A DNA stretch of 64,000 nt from Bacillota bacterium (GTDB lineage Bacteria; Bacillota; Clostridia; Acetivibrionales; DSM-1351). Below the pieces are notes generated by a model, which did no database searches, was not told the DNA's origin, and saw only the letters and a list, made by a program, of their open reading frames with translations. Each line of letters begins with the position of its first letter. Position 1 is the first letter of the stretch. A program made the translations under genes and the position numbers. The DNA lies in contig JAEWMS010000086.1 in the NCBI GenBank assembly GCA_023393115.1, forward strand, positions 124,001-188,000. The letters are read 5' to 3'. Positions 9,833 to 19,983 of the stretch are shown one piece after another.

Positions 9833-9961
9833 TTACTTACCCTGCTTTCCCTTATATTCATTACTGAAACGGGGATTGTCAGGATTCTGAATTGCCGCCT
9901 GCTCTGCCTTGTTTTGTGCATTTGGTTTCGAAGTAACCTTATCCTTTTTACCTTTAAACAT
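9833..9961 (-). CDS. Small basic hydrophilic protein, 42 residues
   Basis: A short ORF on the minus strand, with AAAGGAG eight bases before its ATG and a hairpin terminator just after its TAA. The product starts MFKGKKDKVTSKPNAQNKAE and ends in EYKGKQGK; it is rich in Lys, Asn, Gln and has no hydrophobic segment. Similar short Asn/Lys-rich proteins with an NP-x-N-x-R-F segment are common in clostridia, some in sporulating species, but I cannot name a function. The good ribosome site, flanking terminator and sensible amino-acid composition support a real gene. Confidence 0.6.
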   Translation of the reverse strand: MFKGKKDKVTSKPNAQNKAEQAAIQNPDNPRFSNEYKGKQGK

Positions 9962-10191
9962 TGAATTTGCTCCTTTAAAAATGTATTAAAATAATAATTA
10001 GAATTGACATATATCAACCCTAAATATATTTTGTTGAAATTGAGGTTTATTATGTGGTATTCAATTAATAATTGCGTAATTGGTTCATTTAGGACCCATC
10101 AGAAACAACTAATCATATACTAAAAATGTGATACTTGATTTTTTATGATAATAATTTTTGCTAGAAAACAAAAGGGGGCCTGAATACGGAT

Positions 10192-10872
10192 ATGACTGAA
10201 AACACTGATACTAAAAATAACGGCCAGCACAAAGATTTTTATGGATACGGCGGTATTGAGTCTCTTGACAGGTATATAAAAATAGAATATGGCTACGGTT
10301 GGGAACAAAAATCAAGTAAGTGCATAGAAGGAATTCCAAACTTCAAACAGAGCAGCTTTGGGGCTGAAAATCAGAATAATTGTACTTTAGCTTCAATTAC
10401 AAGAATTATGAAATATTATTCTGATCTGGGATTGCAGGGGATTCCATCAGATATACAAGATATATACAGTATAGTCAGAGAAATTGGGGTAAAGCATGGA
10501 TATTCTCCTGAAAAATCCGGATTATTCAGAGATTTATTCATTTATACCCCCTTTGAAATAAAAACAATTGTAAGGGAGACCTGGAGTAAATTCGGATATG
10601 TAGGAAGTAAGTCCAAAAACATTTATTACCGTAAACTAAAAATAATAAAAAACAGCATAGATGACATGAATCCGGTACTGTTGAATATAGCAGGTGGTGA
10701 TTACCAGGGACATACAGTTACCGTTATCGGTTACAAAGTTTACGGCGACAACAGAGAATGTCAGCCCGATATGTCATTTGTCACGGTATTAGATGGTTGG
10801 AGCGAGGAAGTAAGGTATATTGATTGGAAGAAATTTGGTATAACATTGGCCAATGTTACAAGAATGCTTTGA
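10192..10872 (+). CDS. C39-like papain-fold protein, probably cytoplasmic cysteine peptidase
   Basis: A 226-residue protein with no signal peptide or membrane segment. The segment NQNNCTLASITRIMKYY (Cys at about residue 65) matches the oxyanion Gln/Asn and catalytic Cys region of C39-like peptidases; GGDYQGHTVTVIGY supplies the His and VTVLDGWS the Asp of the triad. Those features fit the peptidase C39_2 family, which cleaves peptides or serves as a structural papain fold. It is not next to an ABC exporter, so a bacteriocin-leader role is unlikely. The ATG is preceded by GGGGG at about 12 nt, a rather long spacing. A strong hairpin lies downstream. Its substrate cannot be told from context; it is separated from the surface operon by a minus-strand gene. 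Confidence 0.65.
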   Translation: MTENTDTKNNGQHKDFYGYGGIESLDRYIKIEYGYGWEQKSSKCIEGIPNFKQSSFGAENQNNCTLASITRIMKYYSDLGLQGIPSDIQDIYSIVREIGVKHGYSPEKSGLFRDLFIYTPFEIKTIVRETWSKFGYVGSKSKNIYYRKLKIIKNSIDDMNPVLLNIAGGDYQGHTVTVIGYKVYGDNRECQPDMSFVTVLDGWSEEVRYIDWKKFGITLANVTRML

Positions 10873-10940
10873 TGACTTTAATGGAGCTTTAGCGAGAGCT
10901 TCGGATAGCTGGTATACATTAACAAATAGCCATGTGAAAA

Positions 10941-10981
10941 CCCCCGCCCCCGATGTTTCCATGGGACATCGGGGGCGGGGG
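10941..10981. terminator. Very GC-rich convergent terminator
   Basis: Perfect 16-bp inverted repeat (10941-10956 with 10966-10981, arms CCCCCGCCCCCGATGT and its complement, 9-nt loop). On the minus strand it is followed by TTTT, so it mainly ends apgM transcription; it also faces the C39-like gene. The arms are almost pure G/C in an AT-rich genome. Confidence 0.8.
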
Positions 10982-10994
10982 CTGTATAAAACAT

Positions 10995-12218
10995 TTATGC
11001 TTTTGGAAATTGATGTGTTATAAACCAATCCATCAGTTTATAACCCTCCTCAACAAAAATACCTGTCTTTTTTGCTTCTGCTTCATCATAACTCTGGGCC
11101 TCTGACTGTATTTCATTAGTACTGTCATATAAAATAAACGGAACGGGCTCAGAGGTATGGGTACGCAAGCTCAGTGGAGTGGGATGATCAGGAAGCACCA
11201 GAATCCTGTACTCTCCGTGCTTTTTAAGTCCCTCCAGAATTGGAGCTACAACCTTTTGGTCCAGATATTCAATAGCTTTTACCTTGTTATCAATTTCAAA
11301 CCGGTGGCCGCATTCATCAGGAGCTTCAACATGGACATAAACAAAATCCTTACCGTTATCCAGCTCTGCCAAAGCAGCGTTGGCCTTTCCGATAAAGTTT
11401 GTGTGTATGTTACCTGTGGCACCTTCTACATCAACAGAGTCAAGTCCGGCACATAAGCCTATACCCTTTAAAAGATCAACAGCTGAAATCATGGTTCCTG
11501 TCTTATTGTACTTTTCACTGAAAGAAGCTAAAGCAGGCTTTTTACCTTCTCCCCATAGCCATATGGAATTTGCAGGTCTGAGTCCACGGGCTTTTCTCGC
11601 CTCATTTACAGGATGATTCTTAAGAATATCATAGCTCTTCTTCATGAGCTCCAGCAGCAAACCGGATTCTTCCTTGGGAAGATATTCAGTCACTTTCCTT
11701 TCCAGAATATCATGGGGAGGAGTGCAGCCCAAACCTGTTTTACCGTTGCTCCAGACCATACAATGTCTGTAGCTTATTCCTGGATAGAAATTAATATTTT
11801 CACGGCTTAACTCACTATTAACAGCCTCAATCAGAATCCGTGCCTCTTCGGTGGAAATTTCATCAGAACTGTAATCAATCATGGTTTTATCGGCATAAGC
11901 AGCTTCGGCTTCGGATAAGTATACCAGATTACAGCGAAGAGCTACATCGGTAGGCAGGAGTTCTATTCCCATACTTACTGCTTCAAGGGGAGAACGGCCT
12001 GTATAATAAATTTTAGGGTTATATCCCATAACTGAAAGATTGGCAGCGTCGCTTCCTGGAGGAATTCCATCAGGAACTGTTTTAACCAGACCAACGGTAC
12101 CCTTTTTTGCTAGCATATCTATATTTGGCTTCTTTGCATACTGCAAAGGAGTTTTGTTATCCAACTCCTGCATGGGATAGTCTGCCATGCCGTCACCTAA
12201 AACAACAACATATTTCAT
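10995..12218 (-). CDS. apgM: Cofactor-independent phosphoglycerate mutase, archaeal type
   Basis: Interconverts 3- and 2-phosphoglycerate in glycolysis, cytoplasmic. The 407-residue protein begins MKYVVVLGDGMADYP, the first metal-binding segment of the alkaline-phosphatase superfamily. GIPPGSDAANLSVMGY carries the catalytic Ser, and HVEAPDECGH and VLPDHPTP carry further metal ligands. The length fits the ApgM family (about 400), which is shorter than GpmI (about 510). I chose the second ATG: GGGGG of the first potential start is its ribosome site, while the first ATG has a GGAGA only one base away. It lies downstream of glnS on the same strand. Some family members act as phosphonopyruvate decarboxylase- or homoserine-kinase-like enzymes, but the sequence fits the mutase. 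Confidence 0.9.
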   Translation of the reverse strand: MKYVVVLGDGMADYPMQELDNKTPLQYAKKPNIDMLAKKGTVGLVKTVPDGIPPGSDAANLSVMGYNPKIYYTGRSPLEAVSMGIELLPTDVALRCNLVYLSEAEAAYADKTMIDYSSDEISTEEARILIEAVNSELSRENINFYPGISYRHCMVWSNGKTGLGCTPPHDILERKVTEYLPKEESGLLLELMKKSYDILKNHPVNEARKARGLRPANSIWLWGEGKKPALASFSEKYNKTGTMISAVDLLKGIGLCAGLDSVDVEGATGNIHTNFIGKANAALAELDNGKDFVYVHVEAPDECGHRFEIDNKVKAIEYLDQKVVAPILEGLKKHGEYRILVLPDHPTPLSLRTHTSEPVPFILYDSTNEIQSEAQSYDEAEAKKTGIFVEEGYKLMDWFITHQFPKA

Positions 12219-12286
12219 ATTAGCCCCCATTCTCCAACTTTATTTACGAAAACTCCGTCTTCGCGAATAATCAGCTGGCGTAATAT

Positions 12287-12314
12287 ATGCAGGGGATAAA
12301 TGAATCCCCTGCAT
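12287..12314 (-). terminator. Hairpin after glnS
   Basis: Perfect 10-bp inverted repeat (ATGCAGGGGA at 12287-12296 with TCCCCTGCAT at 12305-12314) between glnS and apgM. No clear T-run follows, so it may attenuate rather than end transcription. Confidence 0.5.
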
Positions 12315-12328
12315 GACTATAAAAAATT

Positions 12329-14044
12329 CTAACCTTTAGTTGCAACCTTTGCCCAGGTATCCTTAAGACCGACAGTACGGTTGAAAATCAGTTTGTTTTC
12401 TGTAGAATCGGTATCAACGCAGTAATAACCCATTCTAAGGAACTGGAATCGGTCCCCTGGTTTAGCTTTTACAAGATCAGGTTCAACCATGCAATTATCA
12501 ATAATTTCTAGGGAATCAGGATTAAGATTTGATCTGAAATCCTTACCCTCTTCAACATCCTCAGGATCGATTTTCATAAATAAATGATCATATAGGCGGA
12601 CCTCGGTCTTAACAGCATGAGAAGCCGAAACCCAATGCAAAGTACCTTTTACCTTTCTTCCGTCAGGAGAATTACCACCCTTGGAAGCAGGGTCATAGGT
12701 ACATCTCAGCTCAATAATCTCTCCTGCGTCGTTCTTCACCACGCTCGAACAGGTAATAAAATAAGTATTTTTCAGACGAACCTCCTTACCCGGTGCAAGT
12801 CGGAAGAACTTGTTGGGAGGATTTTCCATAAAGTCGTCCTGTTCAATATATATTTCTCTTGAAAAAGGCAGTTTTCTAGTTCCCATCTCAGGATTCTCAG
12901 GATTGTTTTCAACGTCAAACCATTCAACCTGACCTTCGGGATAGTTTTCTATAACAACCTTCAAAGGCCTTAATACGGCCATAACTCTTGATGCACTGTA
13001 GTTCAAATCATCCCTAATGCAGTGCTCCAAAAGTGCAAAGTCAACAAGACTGTTGTTCTTTGCAACACCTATTTTTTCACAGAAGGTTCTGATTGATGCT
13101 GGAGTATAACCACGTCTTCTCAAACCGGATATAGTGGGCATTCTAGGATCATCCCAACCCTTTACATAATTCTCGTTTACAAGTTGAAGGAGTTTACGCT
13201 TGCTCATCTGTGTATATGCCAGATTTAAACGTGCAAACTCAATCTGCCTGGGTTTTGCAGGTAAATCAATATTTTCCTTGACCCAGTCATAGAGAGGTCT
13301 ATGGTCCTCAAACTCAAGAGAACAGAGGGAATGGGTAATACCCTCCACAACATCCTCAATTGGGTGGGCATAATCATACATTGGATAAATACACCACTGG
13401 TCACCTGTTCTGTGATGGTGAGCTCTAAGAATTCTGTATATTACAGGATCTCGCATGTTGATATTCGGTGAAGCCATATCGATTTTAGCTCTCAGAACTT
13501 TTGAGCCGTCAGCGAATTCACCATTTTTCATTCTCTCAAACAAATCCAGATTCTCTTCGATGGACCTGTCTCTGTAGGGGCTGTTTTTACCGGGTTCGGT
13601 AAGTGTACCTCTATGTTCTCGTATCTGATCTGCAGTCAGATCACAAACAAATGCTTTTCCGGCTTTTATGAGCTTAACTGCACAATCGTACATTATATCG
13701 AAATATTCGGATGCATAAAACATATTGTCCCAGTTGAAACCAAGCCATTTAACATCTTCCTGTATTGATTCAACATATTCCACATCTTCCTTGCTGGGAT
13801 TTGTATCATCAAAACGAAGGTTACACTTACCTCCGTATTTCAGAGCAGTTCCGAAATCTATACATATGGCTTTGGCATGGCCTATGTGAAGATATCCGTT
13901 AGGTTCTGGCGGAAATCTTGTTATTACAATATTATCAGGAACTTTGCCGGCAGCCAGATCCTCATCAATAAAGTCATAGATAAAGTTTGAGGGTTGTGCA
14001 TTTTCTTCTTCATTTACAGAGCTGTTGAGTATTTCGTCAGCCAT
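12329..14044 (-). CDS. glnS: Glutaminyl-tRNA synthetase
   Basis: Charges tRNA-Gln with glutamine. The 571-residue protein has the class I HIGH motif in [16 protein letters not shown] (about residues 46-61) and the KMSKS-like motif in TQMSKRKLL (about 280). The C-terminal beta-barrel anticodon-binding region ([18 protein letters not shown], then [17 protein letters not shown]) is complete. GGAGG lies 7 nt before the ATG. It starts 56 nt after gltX and is probably cotranscribed. Many Firmicutes lack GlnRS and make Gln-tRNA by the GatCAB route, so its presence is a lineage trait of some clostridia, thought to be acquired by transfer. Confidence 0.96.
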   Translation of the reverse strand: MADEILNSSVNEEENAQPSNFIYDFIDEDLAAGKVPDNIVITRFPPEPNGYLHIGHAKAICIDFGTALKYGGKCNLRFDDTNPSKEDVEYVESIQEDVKWLGFNWDNMFYASEYFDIMYDCAVKLIKAGKAFVCDLTADQIREHRGTLTEPGKNSPYRDRSIEENLDLFERMKNGEFADGSKVLRAKIDMASPNINMRDPVIYRILRAHHHRTGDQWCIYPMYDYAHPIEDVVEGITHSLCSLEFEDHRPLYDWVKENIDLPAKPRQIEFARLNLAYTQMSKRKLLQLVNENYVKGWDDPRMPTISGLRRRGYTPASIRTFCEKIGVAKNNSLVDFALLEHCIRDDLNYSASRVMAVLRPLKVVIENYPEGQVEWFDVENNPENPEMGTRKLPFSREIYIEQDDFMENPPNKFFRLAPGKEVRLKNTYFITCSSVVKNDAGEIIELRCTYDPASKGGNSPDGRKVKGTLHWVSASHAVKTEVRLYDHLFMKIDPEDVEEGKDFRSNLNPDSLEIIDNCMVEPDLVKAKPGDRFQFLRMGYYCVDTDSTENKLIFNRTVGLKDTWAKVATKG

Positions 14045-14100
14045 CGCTTTACCTCCATATATACCTAATAAATTTGATTATTAACATATTTGCAGCATAT

Positions 14101-15555
14101 TTATAGATTGTTCTTAAGTTTTTCAATCCCAAATCCGATTCTCTTCAGAGTTTCTTCTTTACCAAGAATATCAGCTATTTCAACGGCTCCCCCCGGAGTT
14201 ACGGCCTTACCTGAGATGGCAGTTCTTATGGGCCATAACATAAGGCTGTTCTTAATGCCAAGAGCTTCAATATGAGCAAAGAGCTTTTCATGGATAACAT
14301 CAAAATTCCAGTCAGTGATGGACTCCAGTACAGGCACTGCTGAAATAAGGCTTTCCAGTGAGTTCTCAAGAGTTGTTTTACTCTTCTTGTGAACATACAT
14401 CTGGATATCGTAGTCAGGAAGCTCATCGATAAAGTCAATAGTTTCAGGAATTGTTGTCAGAACCTCGGTTCTTAACTGCAATAACTTGCTGAGCTTCAAG
14501 GTATCGATATTCTTATTTTTTATAGCCTTTTCATAGTAGGGAAGAGCCAGCTTGTGAAACTCTTCAACAGGCATTTTTCTAATATATTCTCCATTCATCC
14601 AGGTCAGCTTGTTTATATCAAATATAGCAGGTGATTTACTGATACCCTTTATATCAAATACTTCCTCCAGTTCCTTGAGGGAGTATATTTCTCTGGTATC
14701 TCCAGGGCTCCAGCCGAGAAGAACCACATAGTTGACAATTGCTTCTACAAGATAACCCATTGAAACAAGATCTTCAAAGGATGGGTCTCCGGCTCTTTTG
14801 CTTAGCTTCTGTCCAGAAGCCTTTAATATTAATGGCACGTGTACGTAAGTTGGAATATCCCAGCCGTAGGCTTGATACAAAAGATTATACTTGGGCGTAG
14901 AGGCAAGATATTCATTTCCTCTTACCACGTGTGAAATAGCCATTTGATGGTCATCTATTACATTGGCGAAATTATATGTGGGAAGCCCGTCTGTCTTGAT
15001 CAGAATCTGGTCATCAAGTTCGGTGTTATCCACGGTTATAGTACCATAAACAGCATCTTCAAAGCTTGTAGTCCCTGAGTCGGGCATTTTCTGTCTGATA
15101 ACGTAGGGTTCATTGTTTGCAAGCTTCTGCTCAATCTCTTCCTTTGATAAGCTGAGACAGTGGCGGTCATATCTATGGCCCTGTCCGGCAGCATCCTGTG
15201 CTTCCTTAAGTTCAGCAAGCCTTTCCTTTGAACAGAAGCAGTAGTATGCTCCACCTAGCTCAACAAGTTTTTTGGCATACTCCAGATACATACCCTTTCT
15301 TTCACTTTGTACATATGGACCGTAAGCTCCACCTATATCAGGACCTTCATCGTGGGTAAGGCCTGCCAGTTCCAAGGTTTTGTAAATAATGTCAACAGCA
15401 CCTTCAACAAAACGTTCCTGATCTGTATCCTCTATTCTTAAAATGAATTTACCATTTTCTTTTTTTGCTATCAGATATTCATATAGCGCTGTTCTCAAGT
15501 TTCCGATATGCATGTAACCGGTCGGACTTGGTGCAAATCTTGTTCTTGTTTGCAT
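14101..15555 (-). CDS. gltX: Glutamyl-tRNA synthetase
   Basis: Charges tRNA-Glu. The 484-residue protein starts [20 protein letters not shown], which contains the HIGH-type motif; KLSKRAG is the KMSKS motif, and the C-terminal helical anticodon-binding domain is complete. The frame stays open for 45 codons upstream, but that stretch is the T-box leader; the ATG at 15555 has GGGAG at 7 nt. First gene of the gltX-glnS(-apgM) group, controlled by the T-box upstream: uncharged tRNA should stabilise the antiterminator and raise expression. Confidence 0.96.
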   Translation of the reverse strand: MQTRTRFAPSPTGYMHIGNLRTALYEYLIAKKENGKFILRIEDTDQERFVEGAVDIIYKTLELAGLTHDEGPDIGGAYGPYVQSERKGMYLEYAKKLVELGGAYYCFCSKERLAELKEAQDAAGQGHRYDRHCLSLSKEEIEQKLANNEPYVIRQKMPDSGTTSFEDAVYGTITVDNTELDDQILIKTDGLPTYNFANVIDDHQMAISHVVRGNEYLASTPKYNLLYQAYGWDIPTYVHVPLILKASGQKLSKRAGDPSFEDLVSMGYLVEAIVNYVVLLGWSPGDTREIYSLKELEEVFDIKGISKSPAIFDINKLTWMNGEYIRKMPVEEFHKLALPYYEKAIKNKNIDTLKLSKLLQLRTEVLTTIPETIDFIDELPDYDIQMYVHKKSKTTLENSLESLISAVPVLESITDWNFDVIHEKLFAHIEALGIKNSLMLWPIRTAISGKAVTPGGAVEIADILGKEETLKRIGFGIEKLKNNL

Positions 15556-15594
15556 ATTGCTTCTCCCTTCCATATTATATTGATAATACATATT

Positions 15595-15902
15595 AAAATA
15601 AAAACCTTTCGTCCATATGCAGGACGAAAGGTAATCTTCCGCGGTACCACCGTGCTTGGCAAAGCCCTCTATAAAAACGATAACTGACATCCGTTCTTAC
15701 CTCTGTAACGGGAGTAACCCGTCAGACTTACTTCATTCAATAAACAGAATGTTTCTTCGGCCTGAAGCTCGGATACCTGTTTCCATCAGTGTTTCTACCG
15801 GTTTCCCACCATCCCCGGCTCTCTGTAAGTCCTTTTAATTGCAATTGACTATAGAAACTTAAAGACGTACTTATTATCGTCATTGCTAATAAATATAGGT
15901 TG
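15595..15902 (-). promoter_or_regulatory. T-box riboswitch leader of gltX
   Basis: On the minus strand the leader carries the T-box core GGTGGTACCGCGG (15639-15657 region), whose UGGN segment pairs with the tRNA acceptor end. It is followed by a terminator with an 11-bp stem (ACCUUUCGUCC with its complement, 15604-15614 and 15622-15632) and a T-rich tail. Stem I closes through GACTTAC with GTAAGTC (about 15825-15831 and 15726-15732). On the 3' side of the specifier loop, just before GTAAGTC, there are two GAA triplets, as expected for tRNA-Glu; I cannot say which is read. Confidence 0.92.
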
Positions 15903-15908
15903 TTCTAT

Positions 15909-15938
15909 ATTATATTATTTTAAAATAATATGTGTCAA
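15909..15938 (-). promoter_or_regulatory. SigA promoter of the gltX operon
   Basis: Minus-strand TTGACA (15933-15938) and TATAAT (15909-15914), both perfect consensus, with an 18-nt spacer. The transcript would start just before the T-box. Confidence 0.88.
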
Positions 15939-15956
15939 GACTTTGGTTAAAAGAGC

Positions 15957-17582
15957 TTACTGCAACAAATCAAATATACCTTTTATTCCCTTTTCTTCAA
16001 AGTTGATCATTTTCTTAAAGCCGACCAATTCGTCCTTTACAATATCATTCAAAAGACTTTGACCTAATACCTCCACCGGTGCAAGGTCGTCTGTAAATAC
16101 AAGTTTGTCCTCGGTAACCTCTTGAAGATTCTGCCTCACATATTCTGAAACTTCATGTAAGGGGTTCTCCTCATTAAGCTTACTTATATTATTATCAAAG
16201 TTATCGAGCATATCAATATCCTTTGATGCAAAAAGCAAAACATTTGTAGTATTTTTAATATCACAGGTAAAGACCTTGTTCATAACGCTTTTAACTGTCT
16301 GACCTAAATACTGGTTTATGGGATTATCTCCCTTGGATTTCATATTTATGTTTAATATGATTATGCCACCGGGCTTAAGATGATCAGATACCTCGGTAAA
16401 AAATTCCCTTGTTGTCATGTGAAAGGGAATAGTTATATCATGATAGGCATCAACCATAATAACATCATATTGTTTACAGTTTTTATCAGATAAAAAGGTT
16501 CTGCCATCGGTTTCATAGACTGTTGCTTCATCTTCGGTTACGCCGAAGTATTTTCTTGAAAGTTCAACTATTTTGGAATCTATCTCAACAGCATCAGTTT
16601 TTACATTTTTATAGTAGAGTTTTGACTGTTTGGCATATGTACCGGTACCGTTGCCCAGAATTAGCAGATCGAGATTTTTGTCCTGATTGAAGTCCTTTAG
16701 GAACTGAGGAGCCATAAGCGCATAATCATAGTAAAGACCTGAAAGCTTATTATCCTTCCTGTATACAGATTGGACACCGAAAGCTACATTTGTTGAAAGG
16801 TAGACAGCTTCATCGTCCTCTGAAACCTGGAGATAATTATATACCGATTCACCCTCGTAAATACAATCCTTCCAGAAGGCATAAGAATTCGACAAGGGGA
16901 GAAAAACAAGTACCAGTATCAAAATTGAACTTGCGATTACTCTCACCATTTTAACCTTTTTTACTAAAAAGTAACTTAAGCAGATTAGGTTTAAAATCAA
17001 TGCAAATAGCAAAAATGTTTTGTTTGTTCCGATATAGGGAATTGTAACAAAGGTAGGTAAAAAGGTTCCAATTATACTGCCGATAGTATTTGCGGCGTAA
17101 ATTTTACCAGTAGTTTTGCCGGCGTTTTCTAAATCTGTTACTCCCAGCTTGACTAAGTAAGGGGAAACCATCCCAAGTCCTATTAATGGAGCTGAGAACA
17201 GAACCAGACAGGATATAGCCGTGCCTGTAACCAGTAAGTCATTAGAAAAAAACAAAGCGAGTAATCCGGTTATAGCCAAAACAACATACTTACCAATAAA
17301 CGGAATTACAGCTATCCATAGTGCCGCTCCCCAGATAATCAGGTACAGTTTGTTAAGACTGTTGTTTTTATCTGCCGTTCTTCCTCCGAAAATATTTCCA
17401 ATGCTTAGTGAAATCATAATCAAACCGATAATGACCGTCCAAATGATCTGAGAAGTTCCAAACGTTGGTGCTAACAATCTTGAAATGCTCAGTTCAACTG
17501 CCATTACCGACATGCCACAAAAAAACGAGGTGGCGTACAAAAGAAGCTTTTTTTCCATAAGTCCTTTTTCCTGTCCTTTCAT
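15957..17582 (-). CDS. Membrane protein fused to spermidine-synthase-like methyltransferase fold
   Basis: A 541-residue protein. The first about 220 residues form hydrophobic helices (for example WTVIIGLIMISLSIGNIFGG, then further segments), like the MFS-type half of fused MFS/spermidine synthases. The soluble half has LILGNGTGTYAKQ (SAM-site glycine loop), AVEIDSKIVELSRKYF, ETDGRTFL and DVIMVDAYHD, matching the aminopropyltransferase fold. Classical enzymes have a conserved acidic proton acceptor; VDAYHD supplies Asp, so catalysis is possible but not assured. The first ATG has no visible ribosome site; an in-frame ATG eight codons later (17558) follows AAAAAGGACTT and is an alternative. Transcribed away from the LysM gene. 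Its substrate in such fusions is generally unknown. Confidence 0.8.
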   Translation of the reverse strand: MKGQEKGLMEKKLLLYATSFFCGMSVMAVELSISRLLAPTFGTSQIIWTVIIGLIMISLSIGNIFGGRTADKNNSLNKLYLIIWGAALWIAVIPFIGKYVVLAITGLLALFFSNDLLVTGTAISCLVLFSAPLIGLGMVSPYLVKLGVTDLENAGKTTGKIYAANTIGSIIGTFLPTFVTIPYIGTNKTFLLFALILNLICLSYFLVKKVKMVRVIASSILILVLVFLPLSNSYAFWKDCIYEGESVYNYLQVSEDDEAVYLSTNVAFGVQSVYRKDNKLSGLYYDYALMAPQFLKDFNQDKNLDLLILGNGTGTYAKQSKLYYKNVKTDAVEIDSKIVELSRKYFGVTEDEATVYETDGRTFLSDKNCKQYDVIMVDAYHDITIPFHMTTREFFTEVSDHLKPGGIIILNINMKSKGDNPINQYLGQTVKSVMNKVFTCDIKNTTNVLLFASKDIDMLDNFDNNISKLNEENPLHEVSEYVRQNLQEVTEDKLVFTDDLAPVEVLGQSLLNDIVKDELVGFKKMINFEEKGIKGIFDLLQ

Positions 17583-17703
17583 AATGTAATTACAACTTCT
17601 GTAGAAGCCTAGTCTTTGGTACTCAACTGTAATTGCTGACTTATTCCATAGTATATAGTTTATCTCATAATGGGTTATTTGTGAAATGGTTATTTACTGT
17701 AAG

Positions 17704-17732
17704 ATACATTTTAGAAACTTAAAACATACAAT
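17704..17732 (+). promoter_or_regulatory. SigE-type sporulation promoter of the LysM gene
   Basis: ATA (17704-17706), an 18-nt spacer, then CATACAAT (17725-17732). This matches the mother-cell SigE consensus (ATA, 16-18 nt, CATACAnT) exactly. The predicted start is about 60 nt before the gene. Confidence 0.65.
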
Positions 17733-17802
17733 ATAGTATAAATAAAAATCATGTAATAGTGTAATTGAAGTTATTACTCCAACTTGAATTAAGGAGGATG
17801 AA

Positions 17803-18552
17803 ATGAAGATAGGAAATATTGAAGTATTCAGGTACATGGTACAGCAAAATGATACTCTTGAGATGATTGCATTTAAATTCAATACAAGCCTTGATACAAT
17901 CACAGCAGTTAACAGAGGAACCGATTTAAGCAACCTGTACATAGGACAGGAAATATTTGTAGGTATTGGATACTCTGATTTGCCAACTAATGCTACTTCT
18001 TCCGATGGAAGCAGGGTTGCAAGGCTTCAATTAATGAAGAAATTGAGAACATTATGGGTACAACATGTCATGTGGACAAGGTTTACAATTTTAAGTATTG
18101 TTGAAAAGCTGCCTGATGTTGAGTATGTAACTAATAGGCTTCTAAGGAACCCTGCCGACTTTGCAGAATTGCTAGTCAATCTCTATGGCAGACAAAAAGC
18201 CGACACATTTAAGAAATTATTTACAGATCATTTAACTATAGCTGCACAGCTTGTTAAGGCAGCCGCCCAGGGTGATACTCAAACAGCAGAATCGGCTGAA
18301 AGGGAGTGGTACCGCAATGCGGGACGGATAGCCGAGTTTTTTGCAGCAATTAACCCATACTGGTCTAAAAAACAATGGGTTGATATGTTAAATGAACACC
18401 TCAAATTAACTAAGACTGAAGCAGTAGAATTAATATCCAGGCAATACGAAAAAAGTATAAGGACTTTTGATGAAATTGAAAAACAGGCATTAGTAATGGC
18501 GGATATGATGTATGAGGGCATTTCAAAACAGTTTGAATTATCTAGGCATTAA
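17803..18552 (+). CDS. LysM-domain protein with helical C-terminal domain, probable sporulation protein
   Basis: A 249-residue protein without a signal peptide. Residues about 9-56 form one LysM domain (YMVQQNDTLEMIAFKFNTSL, then IGQEIFVG), a peptidoglycan or chitin binding unit. The rest is alpha-helical and contains LWVQHVMWTRFTILSI, TNRLLRNPADFAELL and AAINPYWSKKQW; this domain recurs in Firmicutes and, from memory, is often mislabelled acetylglutamate kinase, although it has no kinase motif. AAGGAGG precedes the ATG. The SigE-like promoter suggests mother-cell expression, and LysM proteins without signal peptides are common in spore coats and cortex-associated layers, so a spore-envelope role is the best inference. 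Ends with a terminator at 18611-18641. Confidence 0.75.
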   Translation: MKIGNIEVFRYMVQQNDTLEMIAFKFNTSLDTITAVNRGTDLSNLYIGQEIFVGIGYSDLPTNATSSDGSRVARLQLMKKLRTLWVQHVMWTRFTILSIVEKLPDVEYVTNRLLRNPADFAELLVNLYGRQKADTFKKLFTDHLTIAAQLVKAAAQGDTQTAESAEREWYRNAGRIAEFFAAINPYWSKKQWVDMLNEHLKLTKTEAVELISRQYEKSIRTFDEIEKQALVMADMMYEGISKQFELSRH

Positions 18553-18610
18553 TATCTTCTTTAGATAGGTTGTATAGTTAAAAGCGCAATTGATTAATTA
18601 GTTGTAAGAT

Positions 18611-18641
18611 ACAGTAACAGGGATAATGTTACTGTTTTTTT
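18611..18641 (+). terminator. Terminator of the LysM gene
   Basis: Perfect 8-bp stem (ACAGTAAC at 18611-18618, GTTACTGT at 18628-18635) followed by seven T. Confidence 0.85.
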
Positions 18642-18708
18642 ATTCCATATTAGTTGAGATTTATTCATAGGTAAAAGACACATATCAACAAAATTAAACA
18701 ATTTAACC

Positions 18709-18737
18709 TTGTATACAATGAACAATTTGTATATAAT
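18709..18737 (+). promoter_or_regulatory. Probable SigA promoter of pta
   Basis: TTGTAT (18709-18714), 17-nt spacer, TATAAT (18732-18737). The -35 lies in the small palindrome TTGTATACAA. Confidence 0.6.
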
Positions 18738-18773
18738 AAAAGTGGTGCCAGTACTTGTTTGCAGGTATTATGA

Positions 18774-19847
<1,074 letters not shown>

Positions 19848-19853
19848 TTATAA

Positions 19854-19920
19854 GCAGTGAAGAGTGAAGGGTAAATAGTGAATAGTTTTGGAAGGTTTGC
19901 TGCGCAAACCGGAATTTGAT
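19854..19920 (+). repeat. Dispersed palindromic repeat, copy 1 (pta-ackA gap)
   Basis: A GTGAA-rich segment (GCAGTGAAGAGTGAAGGGTA..., 19854-19885) followed by the palindrome GGTTTGC-TGC-GCAAACC at 19894-19910 and GGAATT. The same arrangement recurs at 57190-57388, so this is a repeat family and not chance. Confidence 0.75.
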
Positions 19921-19983
19921 AAAGGCAATAAAGAGTTAAGAGTTAAGGTAGTAACGTAAATAAATTTTAGGAGATGAATTTAA

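Noticed and set aside
10085..10130. CATATACT upstream of the C39-like gene as a SigE -10
   Set aside because: No ATA element at 16-18 nt, and one mismatch in the -10.
15556..15690. 45-codon N-terminal extension of gltX
   Set aside because: The stretch is the T-box terminator and core; the ATG at 15555 has a proper ribosome site and the normal GluRS start.
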